Positions 38,926 to 50,129 of a stretch of 64,000 nucleotides of DNA are shown here, piece by piece; the first letter of the stretch is position 1; the number at the start of each line of letters is the position of its first letter. Origin of the DNA: Hoplostethus atlanticus (taxonomy: Eukaryota; Chordata; Actinopteri; Trachichthyiformes; Trachichthyidae). The notes beneath the pieces were generated by a model. The model worked only from the letters and a program-made list of their open reading frames with translations. It searched no databases and was not told where the DNA came from. The position numbers and the translations under genes were made by a program. The DNA lies in the NCBI GenBank assembly GCA_034670405.1, contig JAXDDX010000054.1, positions 1,426,001 to 1,490,000 on the forward strand, written 5' to 3'.

Positions 38926-41900
38926 GTGCGTATACCTTCGTTCTCTTACACATAAACCACTCCCTGAAATAAAACCCTCTCCTAATGCCATCACCCATGC
39001 TCATTTCCGATCAACAGCAGTGACACATCAGTAACTCTGTCAACATGCATGCCGGTAATGTCCCACGTTTTGAGAGTGTCATCCATTTTAGCGTCGCTGA
39101 TTGTGAGGGAGCGGCGCGTCTTCAGACAACGAATGATATCTCCGCTGTATACGAACAGAAAATACTATCGATACTCGCCTGGAAATGTGAAAAATGATAC
39201 CAGTATACCATCGTGTAGGAATGTTTACTGTGTATCTGCTGTTTATCAGTGGTTCAAGCCAAGGATGCTTTGTTTGGAACGCTTCATTCATTTTCCTCCA
39301 TCCTGTATGGCAACAATTATGTCAACAGCATGCCAGCTTATGCTATGTTTTGTCGTAAGTAACTATTGGATTTCTGTCGTGTACAGTGGTGAGGATTTAA
39401 AATGTGGATTATACATAGATGTAATAATCAGCCGCCACATGCAATAATATGAGGCTGGTATAGATCTTTGATGCTGCAAACGAACGAGAATAAAACCGTA
39501 TATGTGTTCAGTCGCAGGTAGTGATAACTACATTTCATTTTTAGATGGTACGTGTCAGGGCAGTCCCATGAGCCCACCCAGTTCAGAACCTTGTAAGATC
39601 TTTGAGGACTTATGTGTGAGAGAGTTAGCGCAGCAGGACCAAAGGCTGTTTGACTTTGATCAAAATACAAAAAAAACCAAAAACGTTGTTGTTGTGTTTA
39701 GTTCAGTTCAGCTCAATGGACACCAGTTAATGGTTTCTTTTGGTGAGACTCTTAACAGACTAAACAAAAAGAAATGAATCTGTGTTACAGGGTAAAAAAA
39801 ACCAAAAAACATATAAGACTACAGTAGAAGTGGAACATTTGGGCAGGGAATGGAAGAATCAGCATGGGGGGGTGGACAGGATAAACACACAGAGAGAAAG
39901 TCAAGGTGAGGCCAGGGGAAGTGGCACGTCCATTACCATACGACCTTCTGTATTGTGTTACAATGACCCCTTGACGCGGGACTCCAAAATCACAACCGCC
40001 GCGCTTCCAGTTATGCCTGCCAAGATGGTGACGTACGCTGTGACGTGATCAGAACCGATGCAAACCTGGGATTATTTGGTTCATCTGTGCTGTGTGCAGG
40101 TACTAGATCCAACCAAACTCTTAACACTTTTATTGAAATGAATCATCCTTTTTAACTTTTAATGACCTCACGGGGCCCAATAGCACTCCGACGGACAGGA
40201 ACTTTCATGTCGGACAGTAATAACCATTGCTACCCGTGATCCAGAGTTGGCAGATGGCTGTCTTATCTCCCACCGTTAGCAACACGCACACTTTGCTATC
40301 TCACCTGCCCTCAGGGTCGTACGTGAGTGCCACAGCAAACAAATGCCGGCTAATGTAATGCACACAAGGGGCAGCACTTGTCAACCCCCTAGTTGTGAAT
40401 GAAATCCTGAGTTATTGTTAGTGTACTCAGTGGATGTTATTTTTTTGTATTCTCTGCTCCAATCTAACAATGGCGTATACCAGAACCCTCCCGTGCTGGC
40501 GTAGTGCTAAAGTAGGTTGAACAGTGGAGAGCGAGCTAGTGACGCAAGACCCCAGCAGTTGTACTGGTGTTAATGTACTTCAATCTCCCCCCTGAGGGCC
40601 AAATATGAACTTTTAGCTCTAAATCAAGCTTGTAAAGAAGAATGTAGACTGTTGTGTTTGAGCATTTCTGACTAATGCGGACCTTAAATGTTTTTTATCT
40701 AATCAGGTTTGCAGCCTGGCTACCAATTCCATGGATTTGAGCAATTTTGTGTTCTTATTTTCAGTTTTATTGTCAGTATCACTCTTGGTTAGAATCCTAT
40801 TTTTACCTCGCTCGCAAGATCCATCGCATTTTGCTGCAGGAAAGTGAAAGCCCATTGAATAACACAGTGGACCTTCTTACCTCCCAAATGAAGCAATCGG
40901 ACCTTCTCGCGGTTCTTCTACTTCTTTGCGTATTGCTCACACTTTCTATCACAGTTTCTATCGATGGACTTCTCACGTCCAGACCTCTAAAAATAGGGTA
41001 AATAGGTGTGAGGCGTTTGGTACGGTTGAGACATGACAACTGTGGATGGGTTTGCAAGACAAGCCTCCTTTCTCAAGTTCCTGAGACAGAGATTCGAGGA
41101 TTAGAGAGCCTAATAAGAGACACAGCCACCCATGACTCCAGCTCTCCTTCAATGGAGTCCTGACTTTGTACTCCACTGACAAGTTTTCACATTCAGTCCA
41201 AACCCTCTTCCACTCTCATCTCTCACTTTCACTAACGTTTTGTCCTTTAAGTGCTCTCTCTCTTACTTAGTTTGCTTCCCCCCCCTCTCCCTTTATTTGC
41301 TCTCTATTATCCCTGTCTCTCCTTTTCCCCCTCTTCCCTCTCTCTTCCCATTCTCAACGACCAACTAGCATTCATCTGCATTCTGCTCTGGGAGCTGCCG
41401 TCTCTCCGTCAGGATAACTTCACCGCTCTCCTCTTCATCTCCTCATCAGCCGGGGAGGATTGCGCCATCAGATCTGCCTGTGGTAACGGCGGGAGAAGGG
41501 CGCAAAATCGATGGACACACGCCGTGGACGCAATATTGATATTATTAATTTGCGATTTGATCCGCTTCATCAATTGTAATGGAAAAATGTTACAACGGTT
41601 ATTATCACCAAGAGCGCCAGTGTTTGCGATATGGCAATGTCACAGCGCAAGGCAATCCATCAACTTTTCATCCGAGCTGCCGTCTGAATATGAATTTGAT
41701 GGGCCATGTGTTGTGTCTTGTATGAGGAAGTAGCATCACATTGAGCAGTGAGGAAGGTGAAATGGCACTGAGCTAAAATAGGAATAAATACATACCGTCT
41801 TCCAAAAAGCATGTAACTAAACTTGCTTGCATTTAGTGTTGTAACCCATTATAAGCCGTAATGGATTTATGTGAACATCAAAACACACTAGTTTCCTCAT

Positions 41901-44900
41901 CTGCCAGAGCACTCTCTTACTTGTTGGTATTAGTGCAGTTTGTGCGTGCTCCCCCCATGCACTTTGCAGATTAGCAAGACTACCCTCTGGCATAAGTGAT
42001 GCGCCGACCCTTTATGATGACTCATAAACATGACTCTGCTCCGACGGGCTGACATCTGTCCCTGCTCCGCCCTCTCACCTTGACTTTCCACGGCTCAACC
42101 GGAGGAGACGCCCGTCTATTCTCTTAGTGCCTTATTAAAACCTTTTTCACTTGCTCTCTCTCTCTCTCTGAGTAACTTCCACTTTAACAAGCGAGTCCCT
42201 CCCAAAGGTCGAGCTCATCAGAGGTCAACATTAGTGTGCCCTCCGTGTTCCTCCCCTCCTACTCGCTCACTGTTCTTCGTCAAATGTAGCGAAGCACTTG
42301 CAACCCCCTCGGTGGCCCTCCAAATTCTCTGACGTGTCACACGAGAAAGCGCGTCCAATCTTGCCGTTACCTTGAGCAACCTCCTTCCTCTCCCTCACCT
42401 CCCTTGACTATGATGACTAATTGAATAGGCCATTGTGTGCAGTTTCCATGGCAAATTGGCTGAATTTGGTCCAAGGTAGTGGTCAACCCCCCCCATCTAA
42501 AAAAATGAGGTGGGGGGGGGATAATTACACATCCTTTCAGGAAATCTTTTTCATCAGTTCACTATGCAAAAAGGATACTTCAGCACTAATGAAGGATGTG
42601 GAGAGAGAAAGGGAGAGAGGGAAAGACAGATACAAGAAGAGGAGAAAGAACAAAGGAAGAAAAGCTACTGGCAATCTGCAGTTATACATAAGCCACTAGT
42701 TCCCCCCACTGTTCGCAGCTAATAAAGACAATGTGAAATCCTATGTTGCACAGTGGGATCCAGCTCAGCCCTGTCAGACTGAGTTCATACTCGGGGAAGC
42801 TAAGCCAAGACACATAATCGCGCAATCAAGTCTTTGATTCGAATCGAATAATGTAATCCTCGGCTATACCTCACCGCAACGCGCCGCACAATTAGCCGAG
42901 TTTTTATTTCCAACATATCTAATTGGTTTTTAATTCATTTTGCACGGATAAGTAATCCATCTCTAATAACACACCTAACGGGTTCAGGGGGCCGTAATCG
43001 AATAAAGGGGCAGATTGTTTTGGCACGTTTCGCTCAGCACCTGCTACCAATCCCTGTCCTTCTGCGTTGGCAGGTGAAACCATGAAATTGATGGTCTACA
43101 CATGGCTATCACTTACAATGCAGCTTGGGCATAATGCGGTGTGATTACAGGCCCCATTATGCAGTGGTCACACCTACGGTAAACACCACCTGTGTGACCA
43201 GGATGGGACTTCATGGCTCTAATGTGGACATGGTGCTTGGTCATGCACCTCAATGCATTGTCTGGTCAGACTACAACATTGGTTTTTACGTCGGCATGCA
43301 TTCAACGATTTCTAGATTATTAACAAGAAATAATGTTGAATATGCTTAAATATATATATACAAATATATCTGCTTAAATAGTTCCACATACTAAACATCT
43401 TCAACCAACTACTCTACAAACACCCAAGCAGTTCTCTTTGCCTCGGATAATCCCCCAGCAATTTCTAAGCCACTTGAAAGTGTTGATCACTCTGTTTGAT
43501 GCTATCTTTAAATCTGCTAAGCAGATTGCACTGAAGTTCAGTGGCTTTTTGCCCTTGAGCTCCGCAATCCACATTTATCAGACCCGGTGTGGGAATCAAC
43601 ACCGGGGACAGCAGATATATCACGCAACCACACCCTCCTCGGTCCCCTCGGTGATCCAGCCCCGCCTCTCTCCACACGTGAAGAGCGACTCCTAATGCCG
43701 TCTCATCATTCAGTGACAGCTGACCACTCCCAAACCAGCACGGCAGGCTCTGCCGGCTCGCTATCATCATCTCGCACAACGGATCCACACGGGCACACGG
43801 TGGACTGAAGTCACTGAGATAGATCTCGTAATACCACAGTTGGTTTTGAACTGTGCCCTGCAGCACTTTCATGCTTTGCTGGGGATTAACTTGTTCGTTT
43901 TGAAATGTCTATTCAGTCATCATAGATCTCTCTTCGCTTTTGTCACACCCCCACACCCCACATTCTTTGACAACTGAAGTGGGTAGCGAGAAACCGGAGG
44001 CACTTCATTATTATCACTTTCTTATTAAAAGTACCGATACAAATATCGAGATGACGAGACGCCATACAGTGAACCTGGTTGATAAAAAAACATCTAGTTG
44101 CTTACATAAGGAGGGGTTTGAGTCATAACAGTGTAATCATAGCGCATGCTGAGATGTATCATAGGAACAGACGGCACCTTTTAGGGAAAAACACAATGTT
44201 CTTTGTCTATTCTAGTATTTTCTCAGTTGAGAGGCAAGGTAATTGCACAGGAAGGCTGTGATTACGAATGTGGATAAATGGTAGTGTGAAAGAGGTGAAT
44301 CTGGACATGTGGAAATGTTTTTCCCCACTAATAGCTGTATAAACTGGTGTAATCTATCAGGTTCTTGTTGTAGCGGATGGTGTCTTCCAATAAAATACAC
44401 ACAGGAACATCCCGGCTTGTTCGTCGCTATAGACATAATACACACACACACACACACACACATATGCACATACCAGTGCAGATATGAAAGTAGATTCTCG
44501 TGCATGTTAGCACACACACACACACACACATGCACACACGCGTCTGAAAGATTTGTGGGGGTGCCAAGAGTCGAGGCTACTGCACTAATTAGAGATAGTT
44601 CTCTTCGGGGGGTCTCTTTTTAACGATCACACTACTAATCAAAGCTCCTTATCCATTTCCTTTTCTTTGTCCCCCCCCGACTTCGTTCACTGCTGTTCCA
44701 CCTCGTCCAGCCACGCACGAGACTAAGCGCCCCCTCTCTTTTTCTTCTCCCTCACTATTCCCCCATCCCTCTCTTCTCCAGCCACAATTTTCAAGGTCCT
44801 TGGAAATCAAGACAACGTTTTAGCAAGGCGCAATTAGGTTATTTCTGCTCCAGTTGCGGTTATGTTCCTCAAAAATGTATTTAATTTTGTTTTTGCCTGT

Positions 44901-44992
44901 GCTGTGCTTGTCTTTTCTCCCTCTGTTGGCTTATCCCGCGTGGGTAGCGGATTGGATGGCCGCCAAGTCCTTGCACCTGTCCCTCAAAGAGA

Positions 44993-44993
<1 letters not shown>

Positions 44994-45046
<53 letters not shown>
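44994..45046. repeat. (AC)n microsatellite with nearby GA-rich DNA
   Basis: 53 bases of pure AC. A GA-rich stretch follows at about 45118-45165. Long open frames across this region are repeat translations. Confidence 0.95.
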
Positions 45047-45049
<3 letters not shown>

Positions 45050-46544
45050 ACACACATGCATTCACAGCTCCATTCATTGTCAAGGTTATGAGATAGCATA
45101 GCTCCTTCCCAGTAGGAGGGAGAGAGAAAGCGATGGAGAGAGAGAGCGAGAGAGAGAGAGGAGACACAGGGGAGGAGATTGAATAAGTGGGAGAAGGGGA
45201 CACAGAGAGAGCAGGCAAGTGATTGAAAGAAAAAGAGGGCTGTTGAGAAATGGAACCTGTAATGACGGGATGGGGCACTCTTAGAACCAAAAGAGGGAAA
45301 TGATAGGAAGAAAATGAGGGAGATGAAGAGAGAATACTGAGAAAGAGAGATGGTAGCCTGCGCACCCTCCCCCATCCTTAGGCACATGCTATTCAAAGCC
45401 CCCTAATTTGTGTCATTAATTAACAAGCTGGCGGGATGAAGTTCAGGGGTTTGTACTCTGCAAGTCCTCGGTTGAGAAAGGAGGAAGTGGGGGAAAAAAA
45501 GAGAGGGGAATATGACAGAAAATCTTGCCGCCATTCTGCCATGAATCTCTATTAGCGGCTAATGATACCATTCCGACACCTCTCAGCCATTAGTGTGAAA
45601 TTGGGAAGCGTTAATTATTGAAATGAAAATCCATACAGCTGCCGCTCACATGACGGGGTTGGCGTTCATAGCAGCTGAAGGCCCCTGTTGTTCACTGCTC
45701 AGCGTGTGTTTTGAATTCTAAGGTAAAAATTATGGTTGAAACTGCGTTTTCTCAGCAAACACGGCGTACAGTCAACAGATTATTACTTGAATTCAGCATG
45801 TAATCACTGCATATAAATATTAACATGGAAATGCATGCCAGCTTATATTGATAATGTCCACTTGTATTATCTACACTGACAATGTTGACTTACATGCAAA
45901 CAAGCGTTTTCTGATAGTAATGGGCAGCTGCTGCGTGGCTTCAATGCATAGAACCCAATGTTGTAACCGTGGAAACGTAATAATTCTCTTAGAACGTGCA
46001 GGTTATCCAATGCCCATGCAGCTTATTTGATTTGGTACGGCAGCTTGACCAATTAGGTAAGCTACAGAAGAGGCCATGTGGCCTTCTCCAACTTTGTGTG
46101 TTTGGCACAGTGAACCGCATAACATCCAAACCATGAAAATGCAAGCTGCCCACGCATCGGTCCAGTGATTTAGAGTTTTTCCCTGTTCAATGGTGGCCAG
46201 GAAATGACTGACTGGCTGTCCATCATTTTGATATAACCAAACAGTCAAGATAGATGGATAACACATGCAGTACATAAACAAATGAATGAATGAATGAATA
46301 AACAAGCTCTCTTAGGTTTTCAAGTTTCCCTCACAGTTTCCAGATTTGTTATCAAGATGAACAAGACCAGCAATGCTATTGAATCGTGAACATGGATGGA
46401 ATAGTTCTATAAGCAACCCATGTAAACAGCTGAATCTAAATCATTGTCTCATTTAGAATAAGGTCAATAGTTGGATTAGTGCAGTCCATGTAAACATAGT
46501 CGATATGTAGCAATGGACTTAAACTCAGAATACTACATGTCAAG

Positions 46545-46630
46545 AAAAGCCTCCCAGCCCAGGAATCAAACCCTGCTCCCCAGCACTGCAGGCATATATT
46601 TATCTAAGCGCACTACTGCCACTCTAGCAT
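46545..46630 (-). mobile_element. Degenerate SINE/LINE fragment with B-box-like remnant (minus strand)
   Basis: On the plus strand cccaggaatcaaaccctgct followed by ccccagcactgcaggc and gcgcactactgccac is the decayed complement of the head of fish SINE/L2 repeats, which reads 'gcagtggtta...gctgcgag...gggttcgattcc'. The B-box analogue ggaatcaaacc differs from the canonical ggattcgaacc at several positions, so it is not a working tRNA promoter. A similar but weaker match is at 46915-46955. Confidence 0.4.
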
Positions 46631-47327
46631 AGTGGTGATACATTTTTGTACCTTTATTGTGTACCTTTTTAGAGGACTGTATCCTCATGTGCTTGTAGAA
46701 AAAGTCAAGGAACTTTGCACCAGACTGTCAATCTATGATGGACCTCAACTTGGCATAGGCCAACCAGGCCATATTTTGCTGCTATGTGTGGGCATGTGAG
46801 TGTGAGTGGCAGCCGCTGACAGTTTTTTTTTGTTTTTGTTTTGTTTTTTCTATGGACATGTAGAGTGACTCAGTGACTATGTAACTCAGTTAGGGACAGG
46901 GACCCCCCCCCCCCAAGGATCCGGGAATGAAATCTGCTCTCCCTGTCACACTGTTTGCTCCTGATGTTACAATGGAAGCATCCAACTGTGATTCTCTCCC
47001 ACTATAATCAGCTGCCAGTCAAAACGCGGTAGGAGAAATTGTGCTGCTACAGCAAATAGTTAGGCAAATATCTTAGGTACAAAAAGATGGTGCTAGAGAA
47101 TAAATGTTTTCTTCATAGATTCATAGGGATTTTTTTTCTATTTTTCACCTGGCAGGCATGAAGAGGTAGATGTTGGTTGCAAAGCAGTAACAGAAAATAG
47201 CAAAGGCACTACCTTGCTAAAAGTTAGCAATAAAAAAGCCCAAATAAGATTTTACTGTAAGAATGATTAGGCCTGATTTTTATTTCAATCTCTGGCAGAC
47301 AGCCATGATAGAAGGATAATAACACAA

Positions 47328-47372
47328 TTTCCTCAGATCCCCTTAACACAATTTTAAGGGGATCTGAGGAAA
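47328..47372. repeat. Perfect 19-bp inverted repeat with 7-nt loop
   Basis: Left arm tttcctcagatccccttaa (47328-47346) and right arm ttaaggggatctgaggaaa (47354-47372) are exact reverse complements around the loop cacaatt. A direct repeat aacacaattt is at 47321-47330 and again at 47345-47354. Confidence 0.95.
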
Positions 47373-48566
47373 GTCTGATTTATTACGCCCATCATTGTTT
47401 CAAATCGGGGTTTTTTAAAGTAGATTTTGAATGAAACACAGTGTATTGAAGAGGTATTACCGTCATCATCAACACAAATTCAGTGGAGCATTAGCATGAA
47501 GTGTATTCCTGTATATCTTCATATGATCTCTGAATAAACAGACCACAGGTAAAGAGCCATTACTAGAACGTAACAGTGTACAGTACTGGGTTTTGTGTTT
47601 AGCCCTCTGTGTGCTGTGTGTCCTCAAAAATCAGGACAGGGACGTTTGTCATATAGAACCTAATGAATTCAATGGTTGAGGGGTTATTTTGTTCTCCAGT
47701 GGATTTAAGCTTTTTATGGAAGCCAGATTGGCTCCAAAAGCTCATTTATTTTTCTATTTGTGTGTGTTTTTTAAAAACGTTTCATTTATAGCCTCCTCAA
47801 ATATGAGAGTTGAAAAGAGAAGGAGAGATGAGAGAGGGAGGGAGAGAAAGGACACCGAGACGGGACAGAGAACGATGAGAGGATGAGAGAGCGGAGTGGT
47901 TTTTAGTGACTCAGTGACAGCCATGACCAAAATCGTATTAGGGTCACAATAGGGGTGTTGGGGTGGAGTGGAGCAGCCTCTTTAAATGAATCAATTCTCA
48001 AGTCTCTCTCTGTGCTTTCCCACTAAACTAGCTAACTATAGCTCAGCTCATATAGGTGTAGTGCAACATGACTGAACACTAGATGGACAAATTGGCTCGA
48101 GTGATCTGAGAGGTGACCTTGGTGCATCCAGCTGCATATTCTGCCCCAACAAGCGACAGCAGGACGGGACACATAACTGTTGCCCTGGGAGCGGCTTATT
48201 TCCGTGTCAGGGGTTTCATCCACATCCTTTACTCCCTTCTCACGCCACCTCCCCCGGCTATTGCGTCGCGTACCGCTTCTCACATCCCCACTGCTAATGC
48301 CTTTTTCCATAGATCATTACCCTCCTTTCCCCTCGCCACTGTTAGCAATCGCTCAATCAAGAATGCTGACTGCCCCTACGGTCCCACGTTGTGTGGCCGC
48401 GGCTCATGGGAGGAGAAGAGCCTGCGAATGAGGAGGCTGATTTTCGTCAGTCGCAGATGTCAAAATGTTATGCACCGTTGATTCGTGCTTTACCTACGCG
48501 TGTGTACCATAATCAAATCAAACTACTTTGATTGCACCAAAATAAAGCTAAAACAACTTTGATTAA

Positions 48567-48613
48567 GCTATTTTATTGTGAAAATACTGCTATTTTATTG
48601 TGAAAATACTGCT
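48567..48613. repeat. 22-bp tandem duplication
   Basis: The unit gctattttattgtgaaaata plus ct occurs perfectly at 48567-48588 and 48589-48610, with gct of a third copy. It is probably a slippage duplication. Confidence 0.95.
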
Positions 48614-50074
48614 TGTTTCAGTCGCCTGAGCTGTGCCTCCCGTTTCACACAATTTGTAGAATATCATATTAAATTACGCTGCATTACTTTTCATAACTAT
48701 GACTACCAACTTCAAATGAGAAAAGTTATTGACAGATCTGTGTTGCCAGTGATTCAGATGTAGCCCAGAGCTATTGTTTCTGTGGCTCAAATGGACTTAT
48801 CGTGTTTCAGTGACAGCTAGAATGCTTGCCTTTGATGAGGCGCCATACTGTACCGGTATACAATTTTATGATCTGACAAGCACGGGCGACGCGTTGAGAG
48901 CCTCTACTTTTCCTAATCTCTCTCCCTGTCTCTTCTTTTCATTTCCCTGATGAAGCTCAACCTCATTCCCTCTTTTTTCACAGGCACACCACCTTGCCTT
49001 CATATTGTACTCCTCTTCTAATAACCTTCCCATCTTTCAACCTTTACCCCCCCCCCCGCCCACCTCCATACCTCTCTCTCTGTTGTCCTCTCCATTTGGA
49101 GGAGAGAGCTCTTGTAATCCCTGGTAACAGAGGTTAATCCTCTCTTATTAGAACCAGGATTATGGCGAGGGAAGGGACAGGAGCAGGCATGCTGCGTGGA
49201 CGCCTGTTTTGCCACTAACCCCCGATCTACGGGATAGGCCGGCCAAATGCCATCAAAGCATGTCCACGCTTCATAGTATACCATGATGCCATGATGCACG
49301 TAGCGTGTAGAGGGTTAAAAGTAGCAGCCCCTTGAAGTTGTTGACGGTTCTACAGTACACAGTTGTGGTTGGAAGCGTAGAATCGATATCGCAGTTTAAT
49401 TTCACTCACAGCTGCCGTTGCATTTCCCTCACACTCAATCAATAGGCTTATTTACGAAAAGACAGTTTTCCAGCTATTATGTGTATATTAGGTTTTTGAG
49501 TCTAGGGCTTGGCTTAATCCACTTCAAGGAAAGGATCCAATATCGCCTTAAAACATAATGTGTGCATAACAACAGCTGCACTGAACAATATGAATTGGCT
49601 TCCACCCTTGATGGCATCAGATAATTGAGGTGGCCATATGCTAATAATCATTAGCCTCATCAGTGTGTTCAGGTCGTAAATTACAAATGATCAGTTTGAG
49701 ACTGAGGCAGCATGTAGTAAAACATCCCCCCCATCCACCAATTTGCTTGTAGAACACTTTTTTCTGTCCAGTGTGCTAAAGATTCAAAACCTGTACAGGA
49801 AGCGGCCATATGTTTGTTTTAATAGATGCATTGGGTACATCTCTATCATCGTCCACTTTCCATCACTGCAAGAATTAACTTGATTTAACTTGATTTAATC
49901 TGTCTTTCCCCTACAGGCTTCATGTGCGAATCTCTACTTTTTTTCCCCCTTCTAAAAAAAAGCTTTTGACTGAATGTTTTATGTGTCCACTAACCCCCTT
50001 TTTGCACTGTTGTATGACTGTTTGACCACAAAACAAATGGCTCTTTCCAATTATCACACCATTAACGTGTTCTT

Positions 50075-50114
50075 TATTTCTCTTTCTTTCTCTCCCCTTC
50101 ATGCCTAAAAATAG
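50075..50114 (+). promoter_or_regulatory. Microexon acceptor with pyrimidine tract and UGC motif
   Basis: The bases before the KVEQK microexon form a TTTCTCTTTCTTTCTCTCCCC-like tract, then TGC at 50102-50104, then ctaaaaatag. A UGC placed between the pyrimidine tract and the AG is the known binding context of SRRM4 (nSR100), which promotes neural microexon inclusion. The sequence shows the motif and its position; neural-specific inclusion here is inferred. Confidence 0.55.
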
Positions 50115-50129
50115 AAGTGGAACAAAAAG
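50115..50129 (+). CDS. adgrl3: adgrl3 15-nt microexon encoding the KVEQK linker insert
   Basis: The exon AAGTGGAACAAAAAG is preceded by ag at 50113-50114 and followed by gtaact at 50130. With the A from the upstream exon it reads AAA GTG GAA CAA AAA G, that is Lys-Val-Glu-Gln-Lys, leaving one G that joins TA of the next exon to give Val. The spliced peptide ECVPY-KVEQK-VFLCPG is exactly the form known for vertebrate latrophilin-3. Skipping gives ECVPY-I-FLCPG, the short form. Both outcomes preserve frame, so this is a true cassette of five residues between the lectin and olfactomedin domains, the site called SSA in latrophilins, where the insert is known to alter teneurin affinity. The exon is too short for ordinary gene finders. 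Upstream are a strong pyrimidine tract (about 50075-50100) and a UGC at 50102-50104. Confidence 0.93.

Larger units (their letters stand above)
38926..50114 (+). other. Intron between lectin exon and microexon
   Basis: Non-coding, 11,189 bases. It contains CA tracts at 44441-44462, 44511-44530 and 44994-45046, an adjoining GA-rich stretch (about 45118-45165), and (TC) near 42152-42168. SINE/LINE-like debris lies around 46550-46960. An exact inverted repeat is at 47328-47372 and a 22-bp tandem duplication at 48567-48613. Homeodomain-core-rich stretches at 42820-43010 and 45530-45665 are candidate enhancers only. Open frames up to 160 codons (41251-41733) and 135 codons (43465-43872, minus) have no recognisable domain. 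Confidence 0.78.

Noticed and set aside
41251-41733. 160-codon open frame
   Set aside because: It begins in pyrimidine-rich DNA (Leu/Pro/Ser), contains no recognised domain, and has no splice or homology support.
43465-43872. 135-codon minus-strand frame
   Set aside because: No recognisable motif, signal peptide or family; antisense within an intron without supporting signals.
44881-45396. 171-codon minus-strand frame
   Set aside because: It is the translation of the AC and GA tracts (Val-Cys and Ser-Leu runs), not a gene.
46545-46630. tRNA gene on the minus strand
   Set aside because: Only a degenerate B-box-like word is present. There is no A box, acceptor stem or cloverleaf. It fits a decayed SINE/LINE.
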